Source: Longispora albida DSM 44784 (GTDB lineage: Bacteria > Actinomycetota > Actinomycetes > Mycobacteriales > Micromonosporaceae). From it: DNA of 64,000 nucleotides. Positions 8,918-17,486 of the stretch are shown here, in pieces. The DNA lies in contig NZ_KB903835.1 in assembly GCF_000379825.1 (NCBI RefSeq), positions 599-64,598 on the forward strand, written 5' to 3'. Both the position numbers and the translations under genes were made by a program. The notes beneath the pieces are model-generated. The model was not told the origin of the DNA, did no database searches, and saw only the letters and a list, made by a program, of their open reading frames with translations. Numbering within the stretch: the first letter of the stretch is position 1; every line of letters starts with the position of its first letter.

Positions 8918-9725
8918 CAGGAGATGTCAGAAGTTGGGGATGCGGTCCCTGCACGCGCCGTCGCGCCTTCGCCGCCAGGCACCTGCCTGGCCGACGGCGA
9001 TCTTCACCGAATTTTTAACGTGTTGTGTGCATTAGCGGTTAGGCATATGTGGCTCTGGGTGAAGAATACCGGTTTCAGCATGGCGGGCCAAGAGCTGAGT
9101 ATCGGCGCATCTCCACGACCCGAAGGCAGGTGTGACGGCAGGCTGCCCGCCGGGCGCACGGGCTGCCCGGCATGCGGGCTGCCTGCCTGAGGCCGTCATT
9201 TCGCGGGTGTCCAGAACTGCCAGCCTGGTGGTGAAGGCGGCCATGAGGGGCGGGGTCGCCAGCCGAGTGGGGGAAGGGCGCTCCCCGGTTCGGTAACCGG
9301 CTGACTCGGCCAGGTTCTGCGGCCGGTGGTCGTATTGCTGGCATTGGCGGATCAAGGCAGGTGAGCCTGCGTAGCTATATCTATCCCTCGTCTACGAAGA
9401 CGTCGCCGTCGACCACCACGGCGCCCACCGCCAGGTCTTCTGCCTCGGCGCCGTGGACGCAGACAGGAGCCTTTACCAGGTTCGAGCCCCGCTCGACGAG
9501 GACGAGCCCGGCCCGGTTGCCGTGATCACCGAGACCGAGCCAGCGATGCTGGCTACCCAGCCCGGGCTGGCAGCCCTGCACGATCCGGGCCGATCCTGGC
9601 GGTGACCTGTATTGCATTCCGAGATCTTGAGTCGACGCGCCGGAAGGCCGCCTCGGCGCTCTGACTGTCGGACCTCGTCGGTATCGTTACGGTCGGCGTT
9701 GGACGCTGTGGAGCGGAGCGGATGC
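8918..9725. other. 808-bp region with one decayed reading frame
   Basis: No intact gene is supported. A plus-strand frame from 9375 to 9605 (77 codons including the stop) reads VYEDVAVDHHGAHRQVFC and onward like coding sequence, but it is preceded directly by TAG and lacks ATG, GTG or TTG, so it looks like the 3' part of a lost gene. The remainder should hold the promoters for the CoiA-like gene (leftward) and the methyltransferase gene (rightward). I see no clear -35/-10 pair. Confidence 0.4.
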
Positions 9726-11309
9726 ATGAGTGGTCGTCTCACCCTGTCCTGGGTCAACAAAGACCAGGCGTTGCTGCCTGACGGCGATGGCGGTTACGAG
9801 TGGGTCGAGCGGAGCGACCCGAGGGTGACTGAGGTACACCTCCTCCACCATGGTGACCGTGTGGGCGAGTTTGTTGACGGACTTGATGATAACCTGCTCA
9901 TCCAAGGTGACAGCTATCATGCTTTGCACTCCTTGGTGCGCATCCCCGAGTACGCCAAGCGATACCGGGGGAAAGTCAAGTTGGTCTATATTGACCCCCC
10001 GTTCAACACGGGCCAAGCGTTCGAGCATTACGACGATGCCCTTGAACATTCGATTTGGCTTGGCATGATGCGGGAGCGATTGCTCCTCATTCGGGAACTG
10101 CTCTCCCCTGACGGATCGGTATGGGTCCATTTGGACGATGCCGAGGCGGCCTACTGCCGGGTATTGATGGATGAGATATTCGGTCGGTCAAACTTCATCG
10201 CCACGGCAATTTGGAAGCGTCGCAACGATCCACGGAACACTGCTACACATATTTCAGCTGATCACGATTTCATCCTGTGCTACGCCAAGAATATCTCATT
10301 CAGTCAGTTCAACCACCTCCCCCGCACCGATGCGATGGATTCCGCCTACACCAACACCGACAACGATCCACGCGGACCGTGGCGCAGAGGAGACCTGGCG
10401 GCTCGCAACTACTACTCAAAGGGTCTGTACCCCGTCACGACGCCCAGCGGGCGTGTTATCGATGGCCCGCCCTCTGGTAGCTACTGGCGAGTGTCGGCTG
10501 AAGAGTTGAGCCGCCTGAATGCGGAAGGGCGGATTTACTGGGGGCCGAATGGCGACAGCCGCCCTTACCTCAAGCGCTACTTGACGGAGGTTAAAGGGGG
10601 CCGTGTCCCCTCCTCGGTGTGGCACCCTGAAGAAGTTGGGTTCGTTCGTAACGGGAAAGAGGAAGTGCGCGCCCTGGTGGGCGACGTATTCGCAACGCCG
10701 AAGCCTGAGCGACTCATGCACCGAGTGTTGCAAATTGCTACCAAGCCGGGCGACATAGTCGTCGACTGCTTTGGCGGGTCTGGGACAACTGCTGCGGTCG
10801 CGCACAAGATGGGACGCAGGTGGGTTACGGTCGAACTGTCGGCAGAGACGATAGCCGCATTCACCAAACCGCGCTTGGGAAAGGTGGTTGCAGGCGCGGA
10901 CGCAGGCGGGATCACAACAGAGTCTGAGTGGTCCGGGGGCGGAGGGTTCCGCGTGCTAACAGTCGGTCCTTCGCTCTTCGAACGTGTCGGGAGCCGGGTG
11001 CTGCTCGCAGATTGGGCCAAGGGTGCTGAGTTCGCCCAGGCCGTGGCGGCACAGCTCGGGTTCCTCTATGAGCCAGATGGGCCTTTCGCGGGGCTCAAAG
11101 GACGTACTCGGCTGGCTGTGGTGGATGGGACCGCGGACGATGTGGTCGTCCAGTCGATCGTGTCGTATCTCGAAGACAACGAGCGGGTGATGGTGGTCGC
11201 GAAAGCGGTCGCTCCGGGCACAGAGCAAGTGTTGCGCCAATTGAGCATGGGTTCGCAGTTGCTGAAGGCTCCGGGTGACCTTGTGCGCCGTGGGAAGGTC
11301 GTGCGATGA
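9726..11309 (+). CDS. mod: Type III restriction-modification system methyltransferase (Mod)
   Basis: Adenine-N6 or cytosine-N4 DNA methyltransferase of the beta class, because the catalytic motif precedes the AdoMet motif: YIDPPFNTG (Asp90-Pro-Pro-Phe) and later VVDCFGGSGTTAA (around residue 347). Between them lies a target-recognition region of about 200 residues. The start at 9726 (MSGRLTLSWVNKDQALL) has GGAG upstream; the open frame extends 38 codons further but reads as non-coding. The C-terminal 150 residues have no motif I recognise. The stop overlaps the start of the helicase/nuclease gene by four bases (ATGA at 11306), giving the standard mod-res operon order. Length (527 aa) is within the range for Mod subunits. 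Confidence 0.93.
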   Translation: MSGRLTLSWVNKDQALLPDGDGGYEWVERSDPRVTEVHLLHHGDRVGEFVDGLDDNLLIQGDSYHALHSLVRIPEYAKRYRGKVKLVYIDPPFNTGQAFEHYDDALEHSIWLGMMRERLLLIRELLSPDGSVWVHLDDAEAAYCRVLMDEIFGRSNFIATAIWKRRNDPRNTATHISADHDFILCYAKNISFSQFNHLPRTDAMDSAYTNTDNDPRGPWRRGDLAARNYYSKGLYPVTTPSGRVIDGPPSGSYWRVSAEELSRLNAEGRIYWGPNGDSRPYLKRYLTEVKGGRVPSSVWHPEEVGFVRNGKEEVRALVGDVFATPKPERLMHRVLQIATKPGDIVVDCFGGSGTTAAVAHKMGRRWVTVELSAETIAAFTKPRLGKVVAGADAGGITTESEWSGGGGFRVLTVGPSLFERVGSRVLLADWAKGAEFAQAVAAQLGFLYEPDGPFAGLKGRTRLAVVDGTADDVVVQSIVSYLEDNERVMVVAKAVAPGTEQVLRQLSMGSQLLKAPGDLVRRGKVVR

Positions 11310-13768
11310 GTTGGCTGCCGTTCGACGCCGCGCTGGTCGAGGAGATCAGTGCCCGGATGGACCTGCGCGCGCCCAACGCCGCAGCGCTGCGCGTCGCCGC
11401 CCAGGAGATTGAGCCCGGTGATGGGCGTGAGGTCGTCTGTGACTTGGCAACCGGGGTGGGCAAGACTTATCTAGCGGCAGCGCTGGTGGACTATCTGGCT
11501 GCGCAAGGCGTGCGGAACATCCTAATCGTCACGCCGGGCACGACTATCCAGGACAAGACGGTCGACAACTTCACGCAAGGCCATCCGAAGTTCGTGCCGG
11601 GCGCGGAGTATCAACCGCTGCTGATCACCTCGGAGAACTTCTCGCGCGGCCAGGTCGGGGACGCGCTGCACGATGACACGGTGGTCAAGCTGTTCGTATT
11701 CAACGTCCAGCAGTTGATCAAGCCCACCGTGAACACCTCCCGCAAGGTGCGGGCGACTGATGAGTTCATTGGCCAAGGGCTGTACGACCACCTGCGGGAC
11801 ACCGACGATCTGGTCGTCATCGCCGACGAGCACCACGTCTACAAGTCCAGCGCCAAGGCGTTCGGCAACGCGGTGCGCGAGCTGGGGCCGCGCGCCCTCG
11901 TGGGGCTGACGGCCACCCCCGACGATACGGACCTGGACAAGGTGCGCTACCGCTACACGCTGGCGGAGGCGATCGCAGACGGCTTGGTGAAGATCCCGGT
12001 CATCGTGTACCGGGAGGACGGCATCAAGGATGTTCGGACACAGCTCGCCGACGCCTGCCACCTGCGCGACCGCAAGGAGGCGGTGTGGAGGTCCTGGGCG
12101 GAGCACAACGGCCGAGCCTCGGTCACCCCAGTGCTGTTCGTGGTGTGCCAGTCCATCGCCGACGCCGAGCGGGTCGCGGAGACATTGACCGGGGACGGCT
12201 ACCTGCCCGGCGATGGGCAGGTCCTGCTAATCACCTCTCAATCCAGCGACAAGGCCCTGGCCGACCTCGCCGCCGTGGAAAACCCCAGCTCGCCCGTTCG
12301 GGCCGTCGTCTCGGTGGACAAGCTGAAGGAAGGCTGGGACGTCAAGAATATTGGCGTCATCGTGGGCTTTCGCGCGTTGGCCTCCCAGACCCTCACCGAG
12401 CAGATCCTTGGGCGCGGCCTGCGCCTGCCGTTTGGCGAGCGTGTCGGCGTCCCCGCCATCGACCAGGTCGACTTGGTCGCCCACGACTCCTACCGCCAGC
12501 TTCTCGCCCAGAAGAACGCCCTGCTCCAACAGGTCGTCCCACCCGCGCCTGAGTCGACCTCTACCGCTACGCCTGCGGGCTCGCAGGGGCCGCTGCCGTT
12601 CGGCGCGAAGCCTGAACCGGATGTCTCCGGAGTCCAGGAGGTCGAGAGCCAGGGCAGCCTGCATTTGGTCGGCCCGGCCCGCGAGATCAACGGGCAGACC
12701 ATCGACGGCTCCGAGCTTCTGCTACTCACCTCGCTCGACGCCGCCGCTGCGCAACACGAGCGTGACCGGCAAGCCGCCAGCAAGATCCTCTATAAGGTTG
12801 ACGGGGCTCCGTCGATACGGTTCCCCCGCCGGGAACGCGAGGTCATGCCGGTGCATTTCTCCCTCAGCTATGTGGAGAACGCCGCCGCCCAAGCGGAGGG
12901 GGCGGGGTACGCCAGCGAGTTCCCTGTGCATCTGACCCGCAAGGCGCTGATCGCCCAGCGGGGAATTGACGGTGAGGTCGTCGTCCGCGAGCAGCGGGTT
13001 AAGGAGGAGGACGCCACCCAACGCTATGTGGCCGTGGCCGACGTGCGCCAGGATTTGGAGGACCGCATCCTCAACCTCGGGCTGGTGGAGCAGTCCCTCC
13101 CCGAACTCAACGGGGCGCGCCGCATCGCCGAGCAGTTCCTCCTCGGAGCTCAGGTCACCGCCGACGATGAAGACAAGGCCACCCTGTGGAGCGAGCGGCG
13201 GGCTGAGCAGGCGGTCAAGGCCATTGCCGAGCTGATCCAATCCAGCTACAACAACCGCCGCCTGCAACCCCAGTGGGCGCTGCGCCCGGTTGAGGTTCCC
13301 CTCCGCAAGCCCATGCCCAGCGATGTGGGCAGCCGGTGGGAGGACTTCATTAAACACCGCTGGTACGGAGACTGGGAACGCTCCATCCAGCAGGTCGCAA
13401 GCTTCGACGCCAAGACCACCGAGTGGGCCATCGCGAGCCTGATCGACTCGTCCCGGAAGGTCCATTGGTGGCTGCGCGTCTACGAGCCCGGCGAAGTGTG
13501 GATCGAGCGAGACAACAGCAAGAAGTATTTTCCCGACTTCATCGTCCTAGACGCCGACGGCGTGTACTGGGTAGTGGAGGGCAAGTCCGACCGCGACGCC
13601 CACGACGTCGATGTGATCGACAAGAAGCGCAACGCGGAGGAATGGGCGCGGTTCGTCCGTGACCACCAGAAATACGGCGTCTGGCGTTACGTCTTCGCCA
13701 CTGAGACCCACATCAAGCAGTCCAAGAGCTGGGAAGAGCTCCTGGCTAAGACCAAGCCGGAGTTATAG
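11306..13768 (+). CDS. res: Type III restriction subunit (Res): SF2 helicase-nuclease
   Basis: An 820-residue ATP-dependent helicase fused to an endonuclease. Helicase motifs: Walker A ATGVGKT (48-54), DEAH-box variant DEHH (174-177) and GLTATP, followed by RecA domain 2 with QILGRGLRLP. The C-terminal nuclease domain shows FPDFIVL (Asp744) and VVEGKSD (Glu758-Gly-Lys760), the PD-(D/E)XK catalytic set. All key residues are present, so it should be active. It is translationally coupled to mod by a four-base overlap. Together they would cut unmodified incoming DNA at sites recognised by Mod. No third gene is evident, and the next small frame starts after 30 bases. Confidence 0.93.
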   Translation: MSWLPFDAALVEEISARMDLRAPNAAALRVAAQEIEPGDGREVVCDLATGVGKTYLAAALVDYLAAQGVRNILIVTPGTTIQDKTVDNFTQGHPKFVPGAEYQPLLITSENFSRGQVGDALHDDTVVKLFVFNVQQLIKPTVNTSRKVRATDEFIGQGLYDHLRDTDDLVVIADEHHVYKSSAKAFGNAVRELGPRALVGLTATPDDTDLDKVRYRYTLAEAIADGLVKIPVIVYREDGIKDVRTQLADACHLRDRKEAVWRSWAEHNGRASVTPVLFVVCQSIADAERVAETLTGDGYLPGDGQVLLITSQSSDKALADLAAVENPSSPVRAVVSVDKLKEGWDVKNIGVIVGFRALASQTLTEQILGRGLRLPFGERVGVPAIDQVDLVAHDSYRQLLAQKNALLQQVVPPAPESTSTATPAGSQGPLPFGAKPEPDVSGVQEVESQGSLHLVGPAREINGQTIDGSELLLLTSLDAAAAQHERDRQAASKILYKVDGAPSIRFPRREREVMPVHFSLSYVENAAAQAEGAGYASEFPVHLTRKALIAQRGIDGEVVVREQRVKEEDATQRYVAVADVRQDLEDRILNLGLVEQSLPELNGARRIAEQFLLGAQVTADDEDKATLWSERRAEQAVKAIAELIQSSYNNRRLQPQWALRPVEVPLRKPMPSDVGSRWEDFIKHRWYGDWERSIQQVASFDAKTTEWAIASLIDSSRKVHWWLRVYEPGEVWIERDNSKKYFPDFIVLDADGVYWVVEGKSDRDAHDVDVIDKKRNAEEWARFVRDHQKYGVWRYVFATETHIKQSKSWEELLAKTKPEL

Positions 13769-13798
13769 CCCGGCGCACTTCAGCGGGAGGCTATCATC

Positions 13799-13945
13799 GT
13801 GCTGCCTCTCGCCACCGTCACCGAACTGCAAGCCCGCTACCACCCGTTGACCGACGCGGAACGGGCGTCGGTACTGCTCGCCGACGCCACGGCCGAGACG
13901 GCGGCCGACGAGGAGTACGCCACGCTGTTCCTCGGCGAGGCGTGA
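13799..13945 (+). CDS. 48-aa phage head-tail-connector-like remnant
   Basis: GTG start with a good ribosome site (GCGGGAGG eight bases before). The product begins MLPLATVTELQARYHPLTDAER. This matches the characteristic N-terminus of small phage head-tail connector proteins (Gp19/Gp15/Gp42 type, usually ATV-DLEARYRPLTDAE), which are normally over 100 residues. Here the frame ends after 48 codons, so the gene is truncated. No capsid, portal or tail gene is nearby, so it is probably a prophage fragment left in the island. It may still be translated because its start region is intact. Confidence 0.55.
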   Translation: MLPLATVTELQARYHPLTDAERASVLLADATAETAADEEYATLFLGEA

Positions 13946-14175
13946 GGCCGTTTCCTCACGCCGTACAGGAACACCGGACCCGTCTCAAGGGAGCCGTAGT
14001 GTCGGTCGGATATTCGGCTGGTCCCGCGTGCCGGCTTGCTGGCGCGTGCTTTTGCGGTGGGTACTTGATGTGGTCGAGTGTGAGTCATGGATCGACGTTC
14101 CCCGCTTAACGACCGGCAGCGGACTGTTCTCCAGCTAGTCGGTGATGCGGCGCACCAGGCTAGCGATTGCTCTGC

Positions 14176-14682
14176 TCAGAAGCGATGAGTCCGTCGCTTC
14201 CGCAACTTGAGACCCAGCCCGTCGGCAGTTATCCACAGGCAACGGGCGGTCTGTGGATAACTGTCGGCTTGTGCGATGGCTGCGGCTGGTGGTGGCACTG
14301 GCACCTTGGCTGAGCTGGCAGCCGCACGACTATCGGATAGCTTGGAAGCATGCTCTCCTGAGAACACCTCATCGGCCGGGGCGGCGAGGCCTGACAGTGG
14401 ATGCCGGCCGTGAGAGCGTTGGTCCTTTCCGGGCCGCAGGATGAGGGCGATGGACGCCGCTCCGACGCACATGACGGCTCCTGCCAGGAACATGGCTGCT
14501 GTTCCTGGCAGGTCGAGCAGCCAGCACAGGCCTGCGACGGCGGCGATCAGCGCCGACATCGCGAACATGATCATGGCGGCTGAGGCGGCGTAGACGACTG
14601 GGCTATCGGCTGGCCCGCCGGCTTTCATGCTGCGGCGGGACAGTTCTACTCGGACGTCACCGCCGGGAAGGTTGTCTGTCAT
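14176..14682 (-). CDS. Two-helix membrane protein, 168 aa
   Basis: The N-terminal 30 residues are polar, followed by two hydrophobic helices at about 29-56 (VVYAASAAMIMFAMSALIAAV) and 60-82 (GTAAMFLAGAVMCVGAASIAL). A Pro/Ala/Ser-rich cytoplasmic tail ends in a basic LKLRKRRTHRF. Its start overlaps the stop of the upstream HTH-like gene by four bases, so the two are co-transcribed and probably act together. I do not recognise the family. An inverted repeat with DnaA-box-like arms lies inside its 3' end. Confidence 0.6.
   Translation of the reverse strand: MTDNLPGGDVRVELSRRSMKAGGPADSPVVYAASAAMIMFAMSALIAAVAGLCWLLDLPGTAAMFLAGAVMCVGAASIALILRPGKDQRSHGRHPLSGLAAPADEVFSGEHASKLSDSRAAASSAKVPVPPPAAAIAQADSYPQTARCLWITADGLGLKLRKRRTHRF
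14224..14265. repeat. Inverted repeat with two DnaA-box-like arms
   Basis: TTATCCACAG at 14229-14238 and its exact complement CTGTGGATAA at 14251-14260 face each other. The match extends to about 15 bases per arm with one mismatch. TTATCCACA is the canonical DnaA box. The pair lies within the coding end of the membrane-protein gene. Confidence 0.6.
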
Positions 14683-15197
14683 GAGGCGGCCCGCCGCGCG
14701 GCCAAGCGTGACACCTCGTCGCGGGACATGCCGGTGGCAGAGGCGATGTCAGCAAAGGTCGCGCTGCCGGACGCCACGGCGTCGCTGACAAGCGTGTGCA
14801 AGCTGGCATGGGTGCAAGTTGTCCCGGGCTCCTGGCACAGCGCACCCAGGAGCAGGGGCCATTCGGCGGGGGCGAGGTGGAGCTCGGCCCAGGTCTGGCC
14901 GGCGCTGAGGATTCTGCGTGTCACTGACCAGCCGCGCTCGCCGAATATGGCATCCAGCTCGAGAAAGCTGATGGGGCTCTCTAGCCGTATCCGGTATCTG
15001 GCGATCCTGAGTGGCTCCCCGCCGGAGGCCCGCCAGAGATCGGCATCGACCAGGCTGGCCGAGCGCAAGACCGCCACCCGGTAGAGAGGGCGTGGTGTGG
15101 GAGGCCCGGAGAGGCCGCGGAGGGCGTCGGTGTAGGAGACCCCGAGAGTGCTGGCCCGGCGCCGGGCACGCTGCTTGGCGCCTCTGGACGTGGTCAC
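14679..15197 (-). CDS. HTH-containing hypothetical protein, 172 aa
   Basis: The N-terminus is strongly basic (SRGAKQRARRRASTLGVSYTDALR), a short motif common in actinobacterial plasmid and mobile-element proteins. A central beta-rich region follows. The C-terminal 30 residues (ATFADIASATGMSRDEVSRLAARR) form a recognisable helix-turn-helix. It is first in a two-gene operon with the membrane protein (ATGA overlap at 14679-14682). The layout suggests a DNA-binding regulator coupled to a membrane component, but no named family is recognised. Confidence 0.6.
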   Translation of the reverse strand: MTTSRGAKQRARRRASTLGVSYTDALRGLSGPPTPRPLYRVAVLRSASLVDADLWRASGGEPLRIARYRIRLESPISFLELDAIFGERGWSVTRRILSAGQTWAELHLAPAEWPLLLGALCQEPGTTCTHASLHTLVSDAVASGSATFADIASATGMSRDEVSRLAARRAAS

Positions 15198-15705
15198 GCA
15201 AGAGTCCTATTCCCGGCTGAGGCTGCCCACGCCTGCTCAGCCGTCAAGGACTACGCAAGGGATGCAAGGGTCCAGTGGCTGCTCGGTGCGTGGCGCGATT
15301 CCCCCGGTTGTGCGTGCGGGTACAACCTCCCGCCGATCGGCCCGAAGTCCGTGGGTGCTTCCAGCCCGGCTCAGGCCAGCGCCGTGGCCTTCGCCGGATA
15401 AGGTACCCCAGCGGGGCACAAAGCTCCACTTGCGACACCAGCGGCGTGTCACTGCGGGTGGCTGCGCACCGCGCCCGGGCAGGTGGCAGGGAGCTGTGCG
15501 CCGTCCAGCATCTATGTGATCTGGGTCACATGAGTCCCCCGAGGTGGGGTTACTGGAGGACTTGAGTACTGGCGGGCAGCAAGGAAACGCGTCCGGTTGG
15601 GCTCGATCCGGACCCGGGTACGGCCGCCGTCGTAGCGTGCAGGTTCTCCCGGGGCGCGGGCTGCGACGGGGGCTTCGCGTATCTCCTCGAGACTTTGACG
15701 ACGGG
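15198..15705. other. Intergenic region upstream of sigma/endonuclease operon
   Basis: 508 bases separating a leftward operon from the rightward sigma-factor operon. No convincing gene lies here. The one clear signal is a perfect CRP-type palindrome at 15514-15531 (listed separately), about 175 bases before the sigma-factor start. Promoters for both directions must be here, but no -35/-10 pair is obvious by eye. Confidence 0.5.
15514..15531. promoter_or_regulatory. CRP/GlxR-like operator palindrome
   Basis: ATGTGATCTGGGTCACAT is a perfect palindrome with arms TGTGA and TCACA separated by six bases, the consensus for the CRP/FNR family and actinobacterial Crp/GlxR. It lies upstream of the sigma-factor operon starting at 15706. 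Confidence 0.55.
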
Positions 15706-16290
15706 ATGGCCATAGTGGCGGGTGGGAGCGGGCACGTGGAGGAAGCCGATCCGCGTGAGGAGTTCTATGGGGAGCACCATCGCCGCCTGGCGGTCTTCAT
15801 CCGCGGGCGGGTTGCCGATGCGGGGATAGCGGAGCAGATCGAGCAGGAGACCTGGGCTCAGGTGATCCGCCAGTGGGACACCCTCCGGATGCCGGAGGTG
15901 GTTCTGCTGACGGTCGCGTGGCGTCGCATCGCGGACTGGTACGCCAGCAAAGGCCGCAGCGACCTGACTCCCGGGGACGACGTGGTGCGGTCAGCAGCCG
16001 AGCGGGCGCATTGGCGGATCCAGCACGGCGATGCCAGCGACCCGGGAATCTTCGTCCCGTCACGTGTGGACCTGCAGCGTGCGGTGGCAGAGCTGCCGCC
16101 CCGGCAGCGGCAAGTGCTCACTCTCATCGGTGTTGACCGCCTGACCCGGAGTCAAGCCGCCGGGCTGCTCGGTGTTGGCGAGGAAACCATCAAGACGGTT
16201 TATGCCCAGGCCAGGGCCGCTATGCGGAGCAACCCGGCGCTGGCGGGGTACGAACTGCAGCGGGCGCCAGCCCAGGAGGTGACCCGATGA
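15706..16290 (+). CDS. ECF-type RNA polymerase sigma factor, 194 aa
   Basis: Shows an N-terminal sigma-2-like segment (REEFYGEHHRRLAVFIRGRV, IAEQIEQETWAQVIRQW, VAWRRIADWYASKGR) and a C-terminal sigma-4 helix-turn-helix (LPPRQRQVLTLIGVDRLTRSQAAG, GVGEETIKTVYAQARAAMR). It ends in PALAGY, a tail also found in the sigma factor at 35472. It should direct RNA polymerase to a small regulon, very likely including its own operon. The stop overlaps the start of the TPR/P-loop gene (ATGA at 16287). The start could instead be GTG at 15736. No anti-sigma with membrane helices is adjacent, so control may come from the downstream TPR protein. Confidence 0.85.
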   Translation: MAIVAGGSGHVEEADPREEFYGEHHRRLAVFIRGRVADAGIAEQIEQETWAQVIRQWDTLRMPEVVLLTVAWRRIADWYASKGRSDLTPGDDVVRSAAERAHWRIQHGDASDPGIFVPSRVDLQRAVAELPPRQRQVLTLIGVDRLTRSQAAGLLGVGEETIKTVYAQARAAMRSNPALAGYELQRAPAQEVTR

Positions 16291-17486
16291 CCGCAGACCA
16301 GGAAGACGGATACGGCATGGACGCTCTGGACATGCAGCTGCTCGCACTCGGCGAGGCCGCTCTCCCGGACGGGCCCGGCAGCCGGCTCAAGACCTTCGCC
16401 GAGATGATGGCCGCGATCGGCGACCTGCCCGCAGGCGGTGATGACAGTGAGCCAGAAGATGACGCCAATCATCACACCGGCAAGGGCGAGTTTGCCCGCG
16501 ATGCCTTCGAGCTCGGGCTTGGGCTGTTCGAGCATGGCGATCTTGACCGGGCGGAGCAATGGCTCCAGCGCGCTCTGCGCCATGGCCACGGCCCTGCGGG
16601 TGACAAGCTCGCCGATCTCGTGGAGCTGCGCACAGTCTTCGCTGACATCCAGCTCAGCTTCCCGCTGTCATGGCCGGAAGCAGAAATCGGCGAGATTGCC
16701 ATTCATCACGCCTGCCAGACTGCCGGGCCTGTCGCAGAGGCACAGCAGTCAGCGAAGCTGATCATCGATGAGGCCCACCGGCGCGCGGAGTCGATCGTGG
16801 CGCTGGCCGAGCTGCGGACCCAGGCAAACCCCGCTGGCGAGCACGGCGCTGGAGGAGGCACATCTCCGGGAGACAGGCCGGCGAAGAGCCGGTACGACCT
16901 ATTTTTTCCTGGCATGGCAGATGCGGAAGACCTGCGGCAGCGGGAACCCTGGGCGGTCGAAGCGAAAAGCTACTTCGCGGCCCAAGCCGGTAGCGGGAAA
17001 TCTCTTCTGGCTTTGCAGGTGATTCGGCATGCGATTTCGTCCGGTCAGCGCATTGTTGTCATCAGCCCTACCGTGAGCGGCGCGAGGTGGTGGGCGCAGA
17101 TGCTCCATCAGGACTGGACGAAGGAGCCCGGTACAGCCCCCGTAAGGGCGAGGGACAGGAGCACCGACTGGCTCCTGCCACTGTTTGAGCGTGCGGGTAA
17201 GGATGCCGGTGAACTGCGGAACGCGGCCTGGCGGGACTGGAACCTTGCCCGCGACTACTTCCGGCGGCACCTGCGGGACCCGGAGGCCGATGCGCTGCGC
17301 CTGGCGATAAGGGACCTCGCGCGGCGCTTTGCATGCTGCGGGCCCGGTGACGCCCCGGTGAACCTGCCGGCCGCCGGCCCGGGTGCCGTGGCGTGTGATG
17401 TGTGGCTGGAGCAATCCGGCGGGCTCATGATCCCATCCGATGTTCATCGTGACCTCGTGATTACAGGACTGGCGGGAGGACGATGA
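16287..17486 (+). CDS. TPR-like protein with P-loop motif, partner of sigma factor
   Basis: 399 residues. About 66-115 is a TPR/Sel1-like repeat (AFELGLGLFEHGDLDRAEQW), followed by a helical segment (AKLIIDEAHRRAESIVALAEL). A likely Walker A, AQAGSGKS (232-239), precedes a strand RIVVISPT. The C-terminal 130 residues carry no recognisable helicase or ATPase motifs beyond this. The TPR plus 'EAHRRAESIVALAE' helix recurs in the protein at 34414, which also lies behind a sigma factor, so these are two diverged versions of one module. It overlaps the sigma gene before it and the endonuclease gene after it. It may sense a signal and control either partner. Confidence 0.7.
   Translation: MTADQEDGYGMDALDMQLLALGEAALPDGPGSRLKTFAEMMAAIGDLPAGGDDSEPEDDANHHTGKGEFARDAFELGLGLFEHGDLDRAEQWLQRALRHGHGPAGDKLADLVELRTVFADIQLSFPLSWPEAEIGEIAIHHACQTAGPVAEAQQSAKLIIDEAHRRAESIVALAELRTQANPAGEHGAGGGTSPGDRPAKSRYDLFFPGMADAEDLRQREPWAVEAKSYFAAQAGSGKSLLALQVIRHAISSGQRIVVISPTVSGARWWAQMLHQDWTKEPGTAPVRARDRSTDWLLPLFERAGKDAGELRNAAWRDWNLARDYFRRHLRDPEADALRLAIRDLARRFACCGPGDAPVNLPAAGPGAVACDVWLEQSGGLMIPSDVHRDLVITGLAGGR

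Noticed and set aside
9612-9725. N-terminal extension of the methyltransferase to 9612
   Set aside because: The extra codons are Arg/Ser-rich without a ribosome site. ATG 9726 has one and begins the known Mod-like sequence.
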